Assembly (NCBI GenBank): GCA_022747635.1
Contig: JAKTNV010000024.1
Coordinates: 124,001 to 188,000, forward strand
Direction: 5' to 3'
Length of the DNA: 64,000 nt
From: Hetaerina americana
Lineage: Eukaryota; Arthropoda; Insecta; Odonata; Calopterygidae
This document shows positions 11,001 through 24,249 of the stretch, piece after piece. The notes beneath the pieces are model-generated. The model was not told the DNA's origin, searched no databases, and was given only the letters and a program-made list of their open reading frames with translations. The stretch's first letter is position 1, and the number at the start of each line of letters is the position of its first letter. The translations under genes were made by a program, and so were the position numbers.

Positions 11001-14000
11001 TTTCCCTCTTGTCCCCACGCGGACGCCCACGCGTCCGTTTCAAGGGAAAGGGATCTGAAGCGCGAATAATCGTATCCAATAACTCTTTTAGTTTTACTCT
11101 TCCACAAAGAAAGAATATATGTTTTTGGGCTGTGCTCAGCACCGCGCACCATATCCGCCGCAAACCTCATCGTTTGAGGCCAGGCGCGTGAACTTTTTCG
11201 GACTGAAAAATTTTATCCGTGGGCGAAATTTCGTTTGGGTTTAGATTTATCAAATATTACTCTTTTCCTCCTCAAGCGGTTTATCATTTTACCTCGGGTA
11301 GTAAACTATTCACTCATTAATAGAGTAGCAGCGAATCCTTCGCATGTATTAATTCAAAGAAAAAATGAAGATTTGGCTAGAACACATCCTGAACACCCGC
11401 CATAGGAGCCGCTGCTGCTAGTCCCTTTGATTTAAATTATATACTCGGGAATGTTACGGTAATTTTCGTACATAGTATTGAAAATGCATAAAGTGAAAGA
11501 TGTATTTATTAATCCTTAAAATTTTCCTAATGTCGGGATGAAAAACTTCCACTTCAACCATCGACAAGCTAATAGCTAATGCGATTTCCACGGTGATGTG
11601 AAGATGACTCCCTAGTTTCCCACTTCCTCCCGCGTTTTGATTCATCTTGGTAGACGCCAGTTACGCCGGAATTCCAGTCAGTCTGAAGATACCGATCTGT
11701 TGAGGCAGACAGGACTGCCGGCGGAAAGTCATCTTCCAAGTCGGGAGGAAGGCGAATACTCTGGCGTGAAGCCAATTCCTATCTATATTTTTACTGCCTA
11801 TAAAAATGTCGACTACTAATTCAATAAAGAACTAACCACTAATTTCCGTTTCCTAGAAATGGGAATAAGTTTTGAATTCATTTTTGAATCATCACCTCGA
11901 GATTGTAGGAGTAATTATATCAGTTCAATATTTCGATGAATTGATAAATAATTTGTCCAAGTTTTTTATCATAAAAAGGCCTTGAATTGTTTTTATTTCT
12001 GTATTTTTACAAGTATGCTAGCTCACAGCTTATATTTTTTTCTTTTCATCACGGTCATTAATGTTAGTCTTAAGTTTATGCATAGAATAAATACGACTCC
12101 TACTTTTCCCGCGATGGAATTTAAATTTTCCTAGGATAGTAAATAACATAAAACCAGAGCAATGACAATTATCACGAAAAGCGGAGGAAATTTATAAGTA
12201 CATAGTCATGCAAGTCGTATTTTGTTCTCAACCTTTGTTTTGTTGTTGTCATCAGAACATGTCATAGGGTTTAGGAAAAAATATGAAAAAAATTACAGCT
12301 TTTGACATTCTGCAGCATATATTTATGACTAATATTGATTTCTCCATTCAAAATTTTGAAAACTTTGAGAATCACTGTCTATACCTGCTAGTAATTCATA
12401 ACTAACAGGTCTCTATTTCAATCGTAGTTGTATTTTAGCCTTCTCATCCCTATTATTTTGCAGTTTATAGAATCCTTGTCATATTTCCGTGATGATTTTT
12501 GCGATTAAATAGAAAACGTTCCTTTAAGGTCCCAATAGGCTTTCATGCCTCAAACTTCACCCTCGAGCCCATCTTTTCACCAGTTTGAATCTTTCATAAA
12601 GCTTCAACTCGACTTTCTTTGCCCCGACACCTAATTTTAATACTGGCTGAAGTTGGCCGTTTCCGAACACCAGAGTCCTCTTATGAGTTGATTACAATGC
12701 CCCATTCTCTTGCTCGCTACACCAATAGAAAGAATAGCGCGAATCGTAGTGGGCACACCTTAACAGCGTGAATCGTCTTCCTCGTTCACTTCCGGTACAA
12801 GAATGATCAAAATCCTAGAGTGGGGTTTAGCAGACGAGGGTAGAGCTCACTGGTTCTAAGTCCCACGCTTTAAGGCTCATCCAAGGTAGACAGACTTAAT
12901 TCCTTCAAATATTACGTCTGAAATTTCACATACATCGGATTTATCTGAATGTGTAGTTGAGTACACAGTCATCACCTGTTTATGACCCTAATGCACTACT
13001 CAACGGACTACGATGCATTTGCCACACGCATTAAACAGATATTAATCTTTTCAAGAGCATGTTTCCATATCATGACCTAAAAATACTTTTCTTCAGCAGT
13101 ATATCTGTTTCAAAATCTTATTTGAATTGGATAGAAGCTTGTATTAATTGATTCTGGGAATAAATCTCTCCCGATGAAGATTTAGGAAATGTTCCTTCCG
13201 TATTTACCGTCAAATAAAATGTGGAAGAAATGAACCTCGGGGATCATTATTCAACTTCCTTCTGTGAAAGCACATATTCAATTAGCATTTAATAAATTAT
13301 CCCATCGAACGAGATAGTTAAAATCAATTCGTAGCCAACTATAACACCACCACAGACTAATCAATCACGGAACCGCAGGATAAGTCTTTAAAATGCCGCA
13401 AATGAGGAATATCGTAAGGGGCTATCAGGAATGTTTTTCACTTGCTCTAGCCAAGATTGGCGGGCCTTGAAAAGCTTACATCATTCAATGAGTGATGGGA
13501 ATCTGGATACTGTCTATTTTCAAACATTTTAAAAGTACGTACCACAGTGAACGGAATACACTAAATTTTTTCGACTAATTCAAATTTGAAAAGGCGTTTT
13601 CCATTTGTAGTGTCACGCTTCTTTAGCACACGTTCATGCAAATGTATAATTCATTTGCAAGAAAACTTATCGAATACATTATAATTCAGCATACCGATAA
13701 ACTAAGTTATGTTAGAAACATTTATATATTTTGATTTTCTTTACAATAAGATATGGAGTGTAACATAGTTAGTATAAGAATGGCTTCGGCTATATTGATT
13801 CAGGAATGAATCGTATAATGCAAATGCAAATGCAAAATTCAATTAATGTAAAAATAATTTTCATAATGAGTTACTATCACATAAGTATCTCCCCAACGAG
13901 AAAGTTTAAACTTTCAAAAACTTCACGTGTCATGATATTGTATTAATATTTTCCAAAATAGTCTAACTCAAATATCGGAGGAACTTATGCAGTAAAATGA

Positions 14001-17000
14001 CATAAGATCAAGATAGGACCCCCACAAGGTTATGACCAAATTTCACAAGACGCACGTAATCGAATCGTTTCCTTGAAACAGTCCGTCTTACGAATTTCAT
14101 GGGTGGATAAAATGATCCCTCCTTTTAAAGATCCATTCCTATCAAAATGACCTGGTTATATGCGGCAATTAAGACTGAGGGCCAGATTCATCACGCTTGC
14201 AATACCCTTGGCTTGCGCTAACAGCAACCCGGATCATTTTCTACGAAAAGAACAACGCTTTTTTATAAATACTGGCATTCCTTTCACCCACTCTGGTTTC
14301 CTTTATATTAGCTTCTGATCATTATTTCCAATACCTGAGTATCCAATGGCTCCAAATGATCACGCTCTAACTGGCTCGGAAGTTAAACCACGAAGGTCGG
14401 ATTTCATGGTAACGCAATCTAAAACATTCACCAATGGGTGTACACGGGAACTTTGAACGACGATCAATCAACGGGATGTCATAATAGTGACGAACGGCGT
14501 ACGTATTTTTTTAATTTGATAAGAGAACTGCAACTTTTATTCATGCTCACAATCCTCCGTTTGCGTCGGTCTCGAGTACTCAAATCGACCCATCGCCCGC
14601 GTCACGGGGATGCGGAGGCCATTCCAGAGAGCAGCAGCGCGTTGACGTTATAAAAATTCCCTCCATGTCGCATGGACATCATGGAAGTCGTACCGTGAGG
14701 ATAGAAATATTTGATGGCGCAGATATGGGATTATCCCTCGACCTCTCGAGCGCGCTAAGAGGCCGGAGACTTTGAATTTCCCTCACGCGTTGTCCCAGTG
14801 CTTTTAAAGATAAAGAGGCCACTCGCCCCACACCTCCCTGGGCCCCGATACATTTCCGTATCCTTGGAGGAAGTGATGCTAAGTGGCAATCGGTCCATTA
14901 TAGGTTACCTTGGGGAGGGAAGAGTACTTTCAAAGGGAAATCGTTAAGCGTCAGAAGACGGAAGGAGGGACCCGCGTCAAGTAGTCCGGGGAGATGGTGG
15001 GCGGGAGGGACCCTTAAAAAAACGTTATTTGCTCTCCTATCTCGGAGACGGGGGAATTTAGGTTAATGCAAATGGCGATCGGATCCTCCTAAGGTGGACA
15101 CCGCGCGAGCTTGACACTCACTTGCGAACTCGAAATTCATTTAAGCGGAGGCTCATCTCGTGGGTCTGTCGGTCGGGGACGAAGGTACTTAAGTCAGCCA
15201 CGGGAGCACACGCAGGGATATTAGGAAACAAAAGTCCGTGAGAGGGATCAAAAAAGTAAAAAGAGCTCGAATAAGACGATAAATTAATCAAAACTAAGTA
15301 TCCATGAACGACAGTAACTTGGCTTGAAGGATTCCGTCTGGGGGCTGGATTCGCCAGTGTTGCCGGATTTTATTGCTCGTAGAATCCATTATGTCCCCAT
15401 TAACTCCCGCTTCATTATATACCTACTCAGTGACTGACTACACTGACCCACCAAGAAAATTTTAAGTTTATCCACAGATGAAAACGTCGTTCTTAAAATA
15501 ATGTTACTCTTGTACAGCAAGTAGGTCATCTCAATAAAAAGATTAAAAAATGTCATGTACACAAGTCACAATAGCTAATTTGGTACATTTTTGGTCTTAA
15601 CTTCTACTTAGAACGTTATCATCAGGGCTAAAGAGGTAATGATCCATCAAAATGCATTAGTATACAATTGAGAAAGCGACTCTCAGGATAAATTATAATC
15701 AAATTTCATCATGTTTAATTTGTCATGCAAAATCATGCAAAAGGTTTATTTCGGGCAAAAGATCCCCCTGTTGCACGCAACTACGAACTGAAATGGTTAT
15801 GGTAGTAATTTTGAGGAATATTAACCAACAGCCTGTCGTTAGCAGTGTTCGTTAATTAGAAAGAAAATACGTAATATGGGCCCATTTTGATGCATTATCA
15901 GTTTCCAATTAGATTATTATTTGACTGATATTCATTTAAAACTTCACACTACGCATAAAATAACAGATGTACGTGGTGCGTTTCAAGTTTGTGTACTACA
16001 AAAGGGTTTTCAAATAATAAATATAACCGTCTATTATTTCATACGTAACTCCATTACTGTCAACCTCTTGTGTGGGAAACTTGTCTTTACTTTTCTTAGA
16101 CATACTTCATAGTGCGCTGCACTCTTTGAGATACTTTTTCCATTTCCTTCCTCAATCTTTTCCTCGTGCATTAATTACGCAACATGTAGTGTTCGTTCCA
16201 AGGCTTTCTCTCCCTTCCCGCTTTGTGAAGCTACTCAGTTAACCCAGAACCCAGCCGTCCGAAAACTCTATGTCAAGCTCACCGCTTGGTTAGTGCCGCA
16301 TGAAATTAGCTTTCGCGAAGGAGACGTCTCCATGATTGTCCCACTTAGGTTACTAAAATGTTTGAACGCCTCTCTCACGCGAAAAGAGCAGAGAGAATAC
16401 TCGTTTCCAGTGCCAGGTTTCTGTCAGCTGTTCCAAGATAATATGTAAAGTAACACCTTGAATCTAAAATTTGACCAAAATATGAAATAATTTTGTATCC
16501 AAATCCTTTCTCTTCCTTCATCTTATTCCCGCTATCTTTATTAAACTTTATCTGATGTTCACCTTAGCTATTTTGGGCGTCTTAAGCATGTTCATTGTAC
16601 CCCTGAGTCGCGTATTAAGACATTTATCAAAGGGAGCAGAGGAGTGAAAGGGGGATGTTACCGTACAGGTCAGCAATTCGTCTGGTCACGAATATTTCGG
16701 ATCAAATATGATTTATTGCAGGACATTTGCAAGATTTATTCATTTGACGATATTTTCATAGTCGTTTGAATTCAAATGACTGGCATTCGCCTCGTCATCC
16801 TGGTCCGTTTTAAACTCATGATAAGGCCAGCAAAGAAATTTCTATGCAGTTTTAGACACAGAAGCAGGTCATCGGCTCCAGTTTTGATTATGGATTTTAT
16901 GGCGATAAATGTCTCCAACTTGAAACGCACGGCGAAAACCTACTAAGAACGTCAAGTAAACACCGCGTCTGATTGAACGGGAAAGTTATTTAACGCGAAG

Positions 17001-17880
17001 TATTTTTATTATGTCTGCATACACTGCCACTTTCAAGTTGAACTTTTGATTCAATCAGTCATTACAGTTGAATATTCGCGAATTGACACTAAAATTACTC
17101 TTTCAACCCGCCACTAAAATCAAAATATTTTTTCACTCTGCCCTCCCATCCCCCCATTTCCCACATGTTCTTCCGCTGTTCATATTCGTAACGTTCGATA
17201 ACTATACAATAATCAATGACTAGAAATAACTAACAATTACATGAATAATGTGTAAATGCCCGGTGGAAAGCATAGAATTCAATCCCATGCATTGCGTGGT
17301 TTAAATCCTAAAATCATTTCTCATTAACTTCAGCGCAAAATATGCAAAAGACATGGAAGTAATATGGAAATGTAAACTCTCCGAGTTTTGAAGTTTGAGG
17401 CTTAAATACATCAATAATATAGGAAGCCACAGTGAAAATTCGGGTCACGAGTGAGTTGAGACTACAATACTTCGATTATATATGCAGACTATAATAGTTA
17501 GTGGATATCCGGAATATTTACGTGGATCACGGTACCACAAAAGGAACTGAGGCATCCACAAAATTCATTCCCCTTCCGAACTAACTATTTTACATGGCTC
17601 TTTTATCTTTGAATAAACATATGAACAAATTCAAGCATCAGATACGAAATGGGTTTGAAATATAAGACCTTTTGGCTAACGGGAAGACCACGTTCGTTGA
17701 GCTAAAAAGAGGGATCGTTCTCAAAAATATGAAGATGGCTCAGCAGAAGAGCACAAGATGACTTCGTGCAGATCAGCAGAGTGGAAATGAGTGAAGCTGA
17801 AAATACTGAAAACTAGTGCCATGCCGATGGACAATTTTACCCTGACGAGCCGAAAGAAGACCGTGGATAATTAGGTCAAC
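8006..17880. other. long gene-free stretch
   Basis: Almost 10 kb without a supported gene. The region is AT-rich with ordinary CpG content. GC-richer patches at about 10700-11170 and 14560-15230 carry only short, domain-free open frames. It would be intronic if the distal plus-strand exons belong to the 5715 gene, otherwise intergenic. Confidence 0.45.
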
Positions 17881-18546
17881 GGTTACCTACGCTGGCTCAT
17901 GGATATGCATCCCAGATAGTAGAACTTTCGTATACGACGGCATATTATGACAGATAGCCGAGGTGGAATGTGGAAACCACCACGCACTACCGAGAGTATC
18001 ACGGAAAACGATTAAATATTTAGGCGGAGTTTGTTGCTGATAAAGCAGCGTAAGAGTGTTGCAGATATGAGATAGAGCAGCATGGTGGCGTTTCAGGGGT
18101 GAAGGTTTACGGCCGTGCATCACACAGGTCTCCAGAGCAGGTCAGGGTAAATAGCGGCGAAGTAGTTAACTCATCAATACACCACGGGGAAGATCGGTAG
18201 CATATTGATAGCTCAATATTAGATGCATGCGGTTATTACGTATGCTAGAGAAGGCCAGTCATGCCTGCGGTATTCCCCCTAACTCCCGCTTCCAACCGAA
18301 ATTTAACCTCGTCCATGTAGACAAAGGAGTCATTTGGCGAAGGTAGATAAGAGGTAAATTGCCGCGTATGGATGTTCGTATGAAATCCCGCAACGCACAT
18401 AGACGATGGCGCAAAAAAACAAGCGAGCATCATCTGCGTATGACATTAGCGTGAATGGAATTTATCAACGGCGGTGGTGAAACTAGGCGGCGATACCAGG
18501 AAAGCAATGAGGTTCCGCGAAAATCGCAGGAAACGGCCGAACAATA
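17881..18546 (-). other. CpG-rich block with unrecognised coding-like fragments
   Basis: Two minus-strand open stretches (18245-18433 and 17887-18123) lie in different frames and look like relics of one longer frame, for example around FVYMDEVKFRLEAGVRG. The block abuts the mariner insertion site. I see no diagnostic transposase or reverse-transcriptase motif. It could be an old mobile element disrupted by the mariner, or chance. Confidence 0.25.
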
Positions 18547-18573
18547 CTACCTTGATCAAAAATTTCCCGGAAT
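18547..18573 (+). repeat. mariner terminal inverted repeat (transposase 3' side)
   Basis: It starts CTACCTTGATCAAAAATTTC directly after the TA at 18545-18546. It pairs with 19851-19877 over 27 bases with a single mismatch (T here, G in the other arm). Confidence 0.95.
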
Positions 18574-18599
18574 TTATTCAGAAAATTAAAAATACAAGT

Positions 18600-19673
18600 T
18601 TATTCATCTAAATCTATATTGTCCCCTTCAAAGTAATCCCCATCGACTGCAACACACTTATGCCAGCGCTTGATCCAATCCTCGAAACATTTTTTATATT
18701 CGGTTTTCGGTATGTCCATCAGTGCTTCCTGCGATTTTTCCATTACTTCCTCTCGGCTGCTAAAACGCGTTCCCCGTAATGGTTTTTTAACTCGATTGAA
18801 CAGAAAGAAGTCACAGGGAGCCAAATCAGGTGAATTCGGTGGCTGTTGGATGGTATTTGTTGCATTTTTCGTCAAAAAATTACGAATAATGATAGCACTG
18901 TGCGACGGTGCGTTATCATGGTGCAAAATCCACGAGTTTTCTGCCCACATTTCTGGTCTCTTTCGGCGAATTGCTTCACGCAAACGTCTCATAACGCCCA
19001 AATAATACTCTTTGTTTACTGTCTGGCCTTCTGGCAAAAATTCATGATGCACTACACCGTTGTAATCCATGAAAACCGTCAGCATTGCCTTCTTTTTTGA
19101 CTGAAAACGACGTGGTTTTTTTGGTCTCGGCTCATTTGGTGAACGCCATTCACTTGCCTGATGTCTGGATTGCGTGTCGTACTCATAAACCCACGTCTCG
19201 TCTCCAGTAATGATCCTTTTGATGAATGTGGGATCGGATTCAGCCTCGCAAATCATTTCTTTTGCGACGTCAACACGGTCTCTTTTTTGCATGAAATTGA
19301 GGTCTTTCGGCACCAACTTTGCTGCTACACGACGGAAACCCAAATCATTAACCACAATGTCTTGGGCGGATCCATAGGCAATGTTCAAGTCCTCCGCTAT
19401 TTCTCTGATGGTTAATTTGCGGTTATTGACCAACATTTCTTTTACTTTATCAATTTTTTCACCGACTTTCGATGTCGATGGTCTGCCACTGCGTTCATCA
19501 TCTTCGATTGACTCACGACCACTTCTGAACCGCTCGTGCCACTGGTAAACGACCGTTTTTTTTAGAGAATCGTTGCCGAAACACTTTTCCAACATTTCCA
19601 ACGTCCGTGCGCCACTAAATCCGTTTTTTACGCAAAATTTAATGCAAGTTCGTTGTTGCAAATTTAAATCCAT
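18600..19673 (-). CDS. mariner transposase, DD34D
   Basis: The product has 357 residues, starting at the ATG whose complement is 19671-19673 (MDLNLQQRT); upstream codons in this frame contain no other ATG. The N-terminal half has the paired helix-turn-helix DNA-binding layout, with an ERSGRPSTS linker near residues 60-68. The catalytic core shows ITGDETWVY (Asp158), HHDNAPSH (Asp253) and SPDLAPCDFF (Asp288). The last two aspartates are separated by 34 residues, the DD34D signature of true mariners. The usual WVPHEL-type position reads KLVPKDLN, and PYSPDLAP reads PNSPDLAP. It cuts and pastes its own element at TA sites in the nucleus. No stop or frameshift interrupts the frame, so activity is possible but unproven. 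Confidence 0.95.
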   Translation of the reverse strand: MDLNLQQRTCIKFCVKNGFSGARTLEMLEKCFGNDSLKKTVVYQWHERFRSGRESIEDDERSGRPSTSKVGEKIDKVKEMLVNNRKLTIREIAEDLNIAYGSAQDIVVNDLGFRRVAAKLVPKDLNFMQKRDRVDVAKEMICEAESDPTFIKRIITGDETWVYEYDTQSRHQASEWRSPNEPRPKKPRRFQSKKKAMLTVFMDYNGVVHHEFLPEGQTVNKEYYLGVMRRLREAIRRKRPEMWAENSWILHHDNAPSHSAIIIRNFLTKNATNTIQQPPNSPDLAPCDFFLFNRVKKPLRGTRFSSREEVMEKSQEALMDIPKTEYKKCFEDWIKRWHKCVAVDGDYFEGDNIDLDE

Positions 19674-19850
19674 TTCTGCAATTGTAAAAAATCGCCAACA
19701 CACACAGAGATAGATGTACTCTTGGCTACGTAACTTTTGCAATTGTCAAGTTATGACACTAAGATTTAAAGGGAATATCAACAACAGATGTACCAATTTA
19801 ACAAAAAAACAGAACTCAAATCGGAACGATGGGAGCGCCACACGGTGGTT

Positions 19851-19877
19851 ATTCCGGGAACTTTTTGATCAAGGTAG
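19851..19877 (-). repeat. mariner terminal inverted repeat (transposase 5' side)
   Basis: It ends CTTTTTGATCAAGGTAG against the TA at 19878-19879. It is the reverse complement of 18547-18573 apart from one base. Confidence 0.95.
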
Positions 19878-19879
19878 TA

Positions 19880-21439
19880 TTCCGCTGCAGCGGGGGGGAT
19901 TACGTTCCCCCTGCACCCAAAAAAGGACAACACAACAATGCTCATTTTTTTCCTTGAAAGATACATCACCCAGTTGATCTTCTGTCACATCACATTTGTG
20001 CTCGGGTGTACGATTAGACTTATTAAGTATATTTCCAATAGGTCAAAAGTACGCATCATCATCAGCACGGGAAGCAATTGAATTTATCGGTTGCCCTACT
20101 ATGTACTTGTCAGCTGGATTGTGTGAGTCGTCGAATGAATTAGGGTGTCTTTTTAATGAAAAATTGAGTCAAAAATTACTAATTTGATAGTTGGTACGAA
20201 TAACATGCTTATGTCATTGCTACTTGAATGATCGCTTTCTTCCTTCTTAAGTATTTTAAGTTTCGCGTTCTTTCTCACTTTCATGCGCGCATTCCCTGTA
20301 GTGAGAAATATTTTGCCCGTCGGATAAGCTTCCAGCTCATCAAAGTATGAGCATTTCAATCGTATTAATAAAATATTCTAAGCAACACTTCACGGTGAAA
20401 ATAGACAACATAAATCCTGAAAATATGCACATATGAAGTGATTAAATATGACGAAGTGAGTCATTCAGTTGTGATTCTTGTTTATTCATTGAAATGTCTA
20501 TGTTCCATCATTTTATGAAAACAATGAGAAGCTTGGAGAGATGGGTTGATGATGAAAAACCAACACAAACACAGATAATACTTCAGACTTAACACAAGAA
20601 TGAGGTCCCAACGACACTATTCGCGCAAACACCGGACTGCAAGAGCACCATAAACGGGTGATGTTTTTTTTAGTAGGACACAGGGCTGACGATGGAAAGG
20701 CCAGAGATTCCAACCCGGGTAACTAATCCTAAGGGCTTCATCATCAAAAATTATGCTGTAAGAAAAGTTTATCTTGGGAGTACGGCAGGAGCAACAGAGT
20801 AAAATGAGGCCCCGACATTAGTTCATGGCTTAAGAGCATATTTGTGATTCTTGAGATAAGGGAAAAAAGAGGGTGAAGGTTTATTTCCTTAAATGGGTAG
20901 TTTGTGCCACAAATAAATACAAGCAACAAACGTGTAGTGATTTTATCAGTCATATTTTTAGTTATTGATATGAAAATCATTTTTATTTTGATAAATTTAA
21001 CCATGAAAAATGAAATCATAATGTATTTATGATTCTAAAGAATTATTTTTTCATCATTGACTGTCTTTGTTCGAAGAAAACTATGCTCTGAAGTACATTT
21101 ACTATTCGCGAAACAAAACAATGGTGTTAAGCATGTTACATTCAATAGTAGTAATACGTCTCCGACGAAGATTGTCTCGTGGTTAGTTCATTGACATAAT
21201 CTTATCGTTTATAAATTAAGCATGTTTTTAAAATCGTATCACTCAACCGACACAACTACAACTTAACCAGATTTCAAATATAGCTCTGTGGATCCTGTAA
21301 TGTTTAACTAAAACTTAATCGTATCGAATATGCACGTCAAAATCGCAAACACTGTAAGCATGTAGTAAGTTTGAATTACTTAAGCAAATATACAAATTCA
21401 GGCAAACCGAGAAACTGGAGCCATTATTATTGATTCGAC
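19880..21439. other. no gene seen
   Basis: AT-rich non-coding sequence. The only notable motif is a short GC-rich snippet next to the mariner (CCGCTGCAGCGG). Confidence 0.45.
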
Positions 21440-22080
21440 CGCCTCGGAGTCAATTTGGTCCGAGTCGAATTCCCACCCAAATACATCCGCAAAATCTGTG
21501 GCCGGAGAGGAAAAAAAGTAAACACGGAACAGAGGAGAGCGGCCGTCTGGTCCTCGAAGGGCTAGGCGAAGAGCGAGGGGAGAGGTCGAGGGGTGGAGAG
21601 AGGGCGTTTGAAATATTTGGGTGCGCGGGAAGGCAAGACGGATTTAAAGGTCTACTGACCCGATGAAAGTGAAAATAATTCCCGTCACTCAATTCGACAG
21701 ATAAAAGGGGCGAGTCGGAGAAAATATGGCGGTCGTCTTCGATGATGAGGAAGGGCGAAATGAAGATGAAGAGAAAGGTAAATGAGGAGAAAGGGGAGAG
21801 GAGAGTGGATATGATGGAGGAGGAGTGGAGGGGGAGAGGGGTGGGGGAGGGAGGAGGTCTCGAGAAGGGAGAGGGGAGGAACGCCCCTCTAAAGAGGACA
21901 GCACGTGTCGGATATGACGTCAACGGAGGAGTTGACTCTCTCGCCGGGCGGGGGGGGGGGGAGGAAGAAAGGTGAGCGAGGCACATAGAGAGAGAGAGAG
22001 AGAAAGGCTTCAGTGATTTGCCCTCCTCACCCCACAACCATCTGGGAGGAGAGGAGATTTCCAACAAAGCTCCTTCGCCA
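21440..22080. promoter_or_regulatory. second CpG/purine-rich island with a plus-strand splice donor
   Basis: This abrupt GC- and purine-rich block resembles the 4.8-5.7 kb island: GGGGAGAGG-type runs, a poly-G tract near 21950 and an (AG)n run near 21990. A good donor, GAAAG|GTGAGC, occurs with exon end 21970 on the plus strand. This is consistent with an alternative promoter or first exon inside the plus-strand gene, or with a separate non-coding transcript. Long open frames on both strands are low complexity and are not called as protein. Confidence 0.35.
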
Positions 22081-23150
22081 TAGTCGATCCATAGTTCAAC
22101 GGCCCTCGGATTTGAATACGAGCGAGTGTGGAAGCGTGGAGATGCCTTCGCGGTCCTGGATTGTTAGTTCAAATCACACATGAAACGAAAACGCGTTTAT
22201 AAACTGGAGTCGCCGGGAAGTCTCACGCTGCATGCGATGCCGTGCACCTCTTTGTTAACCCGCCCGTGTCCCTATTCGTTTCTAAGCTACATAAATAATG
22301 AATTCGTGAAAGACGCCGTGAATTAACTTAGTTGGATAGCCGAAATGATGTGACAAGGTTTCTGATTCGCAAATATACCTAACCGATTCAGGTCCTTCAA
22401 TAGAGGCTCATTCAACTGAAAGATTTCATTGAATGCCCCCACTCGATGTATGAATATTCTTTCTTCCCAGAAATTTTTCGAAATTAAGGGAATTAAGTCG
22501 ATCGACTCACGTTTAATGTATGCATGCAGATTATTTCACCGATGCGTTAGTAAGCGTGACTTAAATAGAAAATCGTAATATTTAATTATTATAACATCAT
22601 ACCCAAGATATTGTTTTAAACAAAATCTCCCAAGTGTTCAAAGTGCAAGCGATTGATTCAAAATGCCTCAGTGGCCAAAAGTAGATAAAATATATTCACA
22701 TGAACTACGAATGAATGGCTTCAACTAATGAATGATTTAACGCTTCCAAAAAAGAGCTAACTAGTTTTTCAAATTATTCAAGGTACGTTCAAAAAATTGA
22801 TGAGTTTAGAAATGCACTGTACACGATATATGTGCATTTCGAGAGCGTCGTGTATGGAGGCTCTATATAAATCACAATATATAGAATGACCTTTGAATTA
22901 TCTACGCAAAGTTCTTCGGGGAATACTCTACACCAGAGAAGTAATCGAAAGAATCTGCAAGTGTCCCCTGTTACTCTGAAGACATCTAAAATATGGGTGA
23001 CATTTGACTCTCCAAATCACCTGACAAAAAGCTGTGCGTGAAGTCATGGGATCTCTAACGCCTTCCCCCATACTGTCTCTATAGCTCCAGTCATTTAATT
23101 AAACGATCCCTTGAAATTTGACGGGGAATCTATAGATTTCGTAGTAGTAT
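22081..23150. other. no gene seen
   Basis: AT-rich non-coding sequence without recognised features. Confidence 0.45.
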
Positions 23151-23424
23151 TAGGGGAGGCAACCGACGGCTAAGGTAATTTGCGCCATTGGGGATGGATA
23201 GGAAAGGAAGGGTAGGGAGAAACCCGGCGTCAGCATTAGCCTACTCTAGTCGAAAAGCGCCAAGAGGTTTATGTCCCATCCGACGGACGTCGTACTCACT
23301 ATAAGTGCTCTCCACAAAGCACCTCAAGTAGGAATCGGGATACCACTGAAAAATATCTGGGATTCAAACCCGGGTCCTCTCGGTGGGAAGCCTGCACGTT
23401 AACCACCGCGCCATCCCGATCCCC
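23151..23424 (-). repeat. SINE-B, best-preserved copy
   Basis: Read on the minus strand, it starts with a tRNA-like head: A-box region GATGGCGCGGTGGTTAACGT and B-box region CCCGGGTTTGAATCCC. A body follows containing GAGGTGCTTTGTGG, GTCGGATGGGACATAAACC and GCCGGGTTTCTCCCT. It ends CGTCGGTTGCCTCCCCTAAT. This is classic tRNA-derived SINE architecture of about 275 bp. Related copies are at 418, 7684 and 52742. Confidence 0.85.
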
Positions 23425-24249
23425 AATAGAATTAGTTCCACCGAGATTATAATAGTTGTTATAGTTGATTAAGCCAAATTACTCAACCCCGTCCATTTGA
23501 TCGTTGGAGAGTGTATGTAAGATGTTTAAATGAGGGCATATAATTTTCACCTACAACTCAATCTCATCAAATACCATTAATACAATTCTTCATTAATTTT
23601 CATGAATAATTTTAATGTAAAATAAAGCACCAAAACATTAAAATACTCTGAAAGTTATTACTGAATAAAATGTACCCAACCAACGAGCAACTAAAATAAT
23701 TTATAGATGCGATTACCCGAGTGCTGAATTTACCACTTGGTTAATCAGACGTAAACAGCAAACAACGGATATCACTTAAAAGCAGCTCTACGACTACCAT
23801 TTTCACCAGATTTTTAGAGAGGAGCAAAACCTCTGGCGTCATAAACTTTTTTATTCAATTCAATCCCTATTTTATGAAGTCTCTCCACCCATAATCTTCA
23901 CGGCAAGAATGCTGATGTAAACACTCGTTTGAATACAATCCACAAGCGACAATGACGTAAACATTCCGACATTTCAAGAGATCATCGGAACGTTTAAAAT
24001 ATATTATTTTCTTTTACCTGGCAGGAAAACTGGTCAATATTTATTCTTGACAAACGCTGTAATTTCGTCACGGTATATATAAAAGTTTGGAGGTGTTAGA
24101 ATCATCGAGGATAGATATAATTATGTTTCTTGTGGCAGTCTTCATGAAAAGAATTTTAGCGTTCTTTATCGGCATTCCATAAATAGAGAGTGATCTTGTT
24201 TATTTACATCAACAACTTGACTATCTCGCTTCCAAAATAAGAGGGGAGA
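23425..24249. other. no gene seen
   Basis: AT-rich non-coding sequence. Confidence 0.45.

Larger units (their letters stand above)
18547..19877 (-). mobile_element. complete mariner element
   Basis: The element is 1331 bp and bounded by 27-bp terminal inverted repeats that differ at one position, with a TA dinucleotide at each outer edge (18545-18546 and 19878-19879) as expected for Tc1/mariner target duplication. It encodes one uninterrupted transposase on the minus strand. Total length matches the usual 1.3 kb of mariner. Intact frame, near-identical ends and intact target duplication indicate a recent insertion. CpG content is normal. Confidence 0.95.

Noticed and set aside
21450..22067. 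Minus-strand open frame of 205 residues in the second island
   Set aside because: Low-complexity Pro/Ser-rich translation produced by strand-biased composition; a plus-strand frame is open over the same bases.
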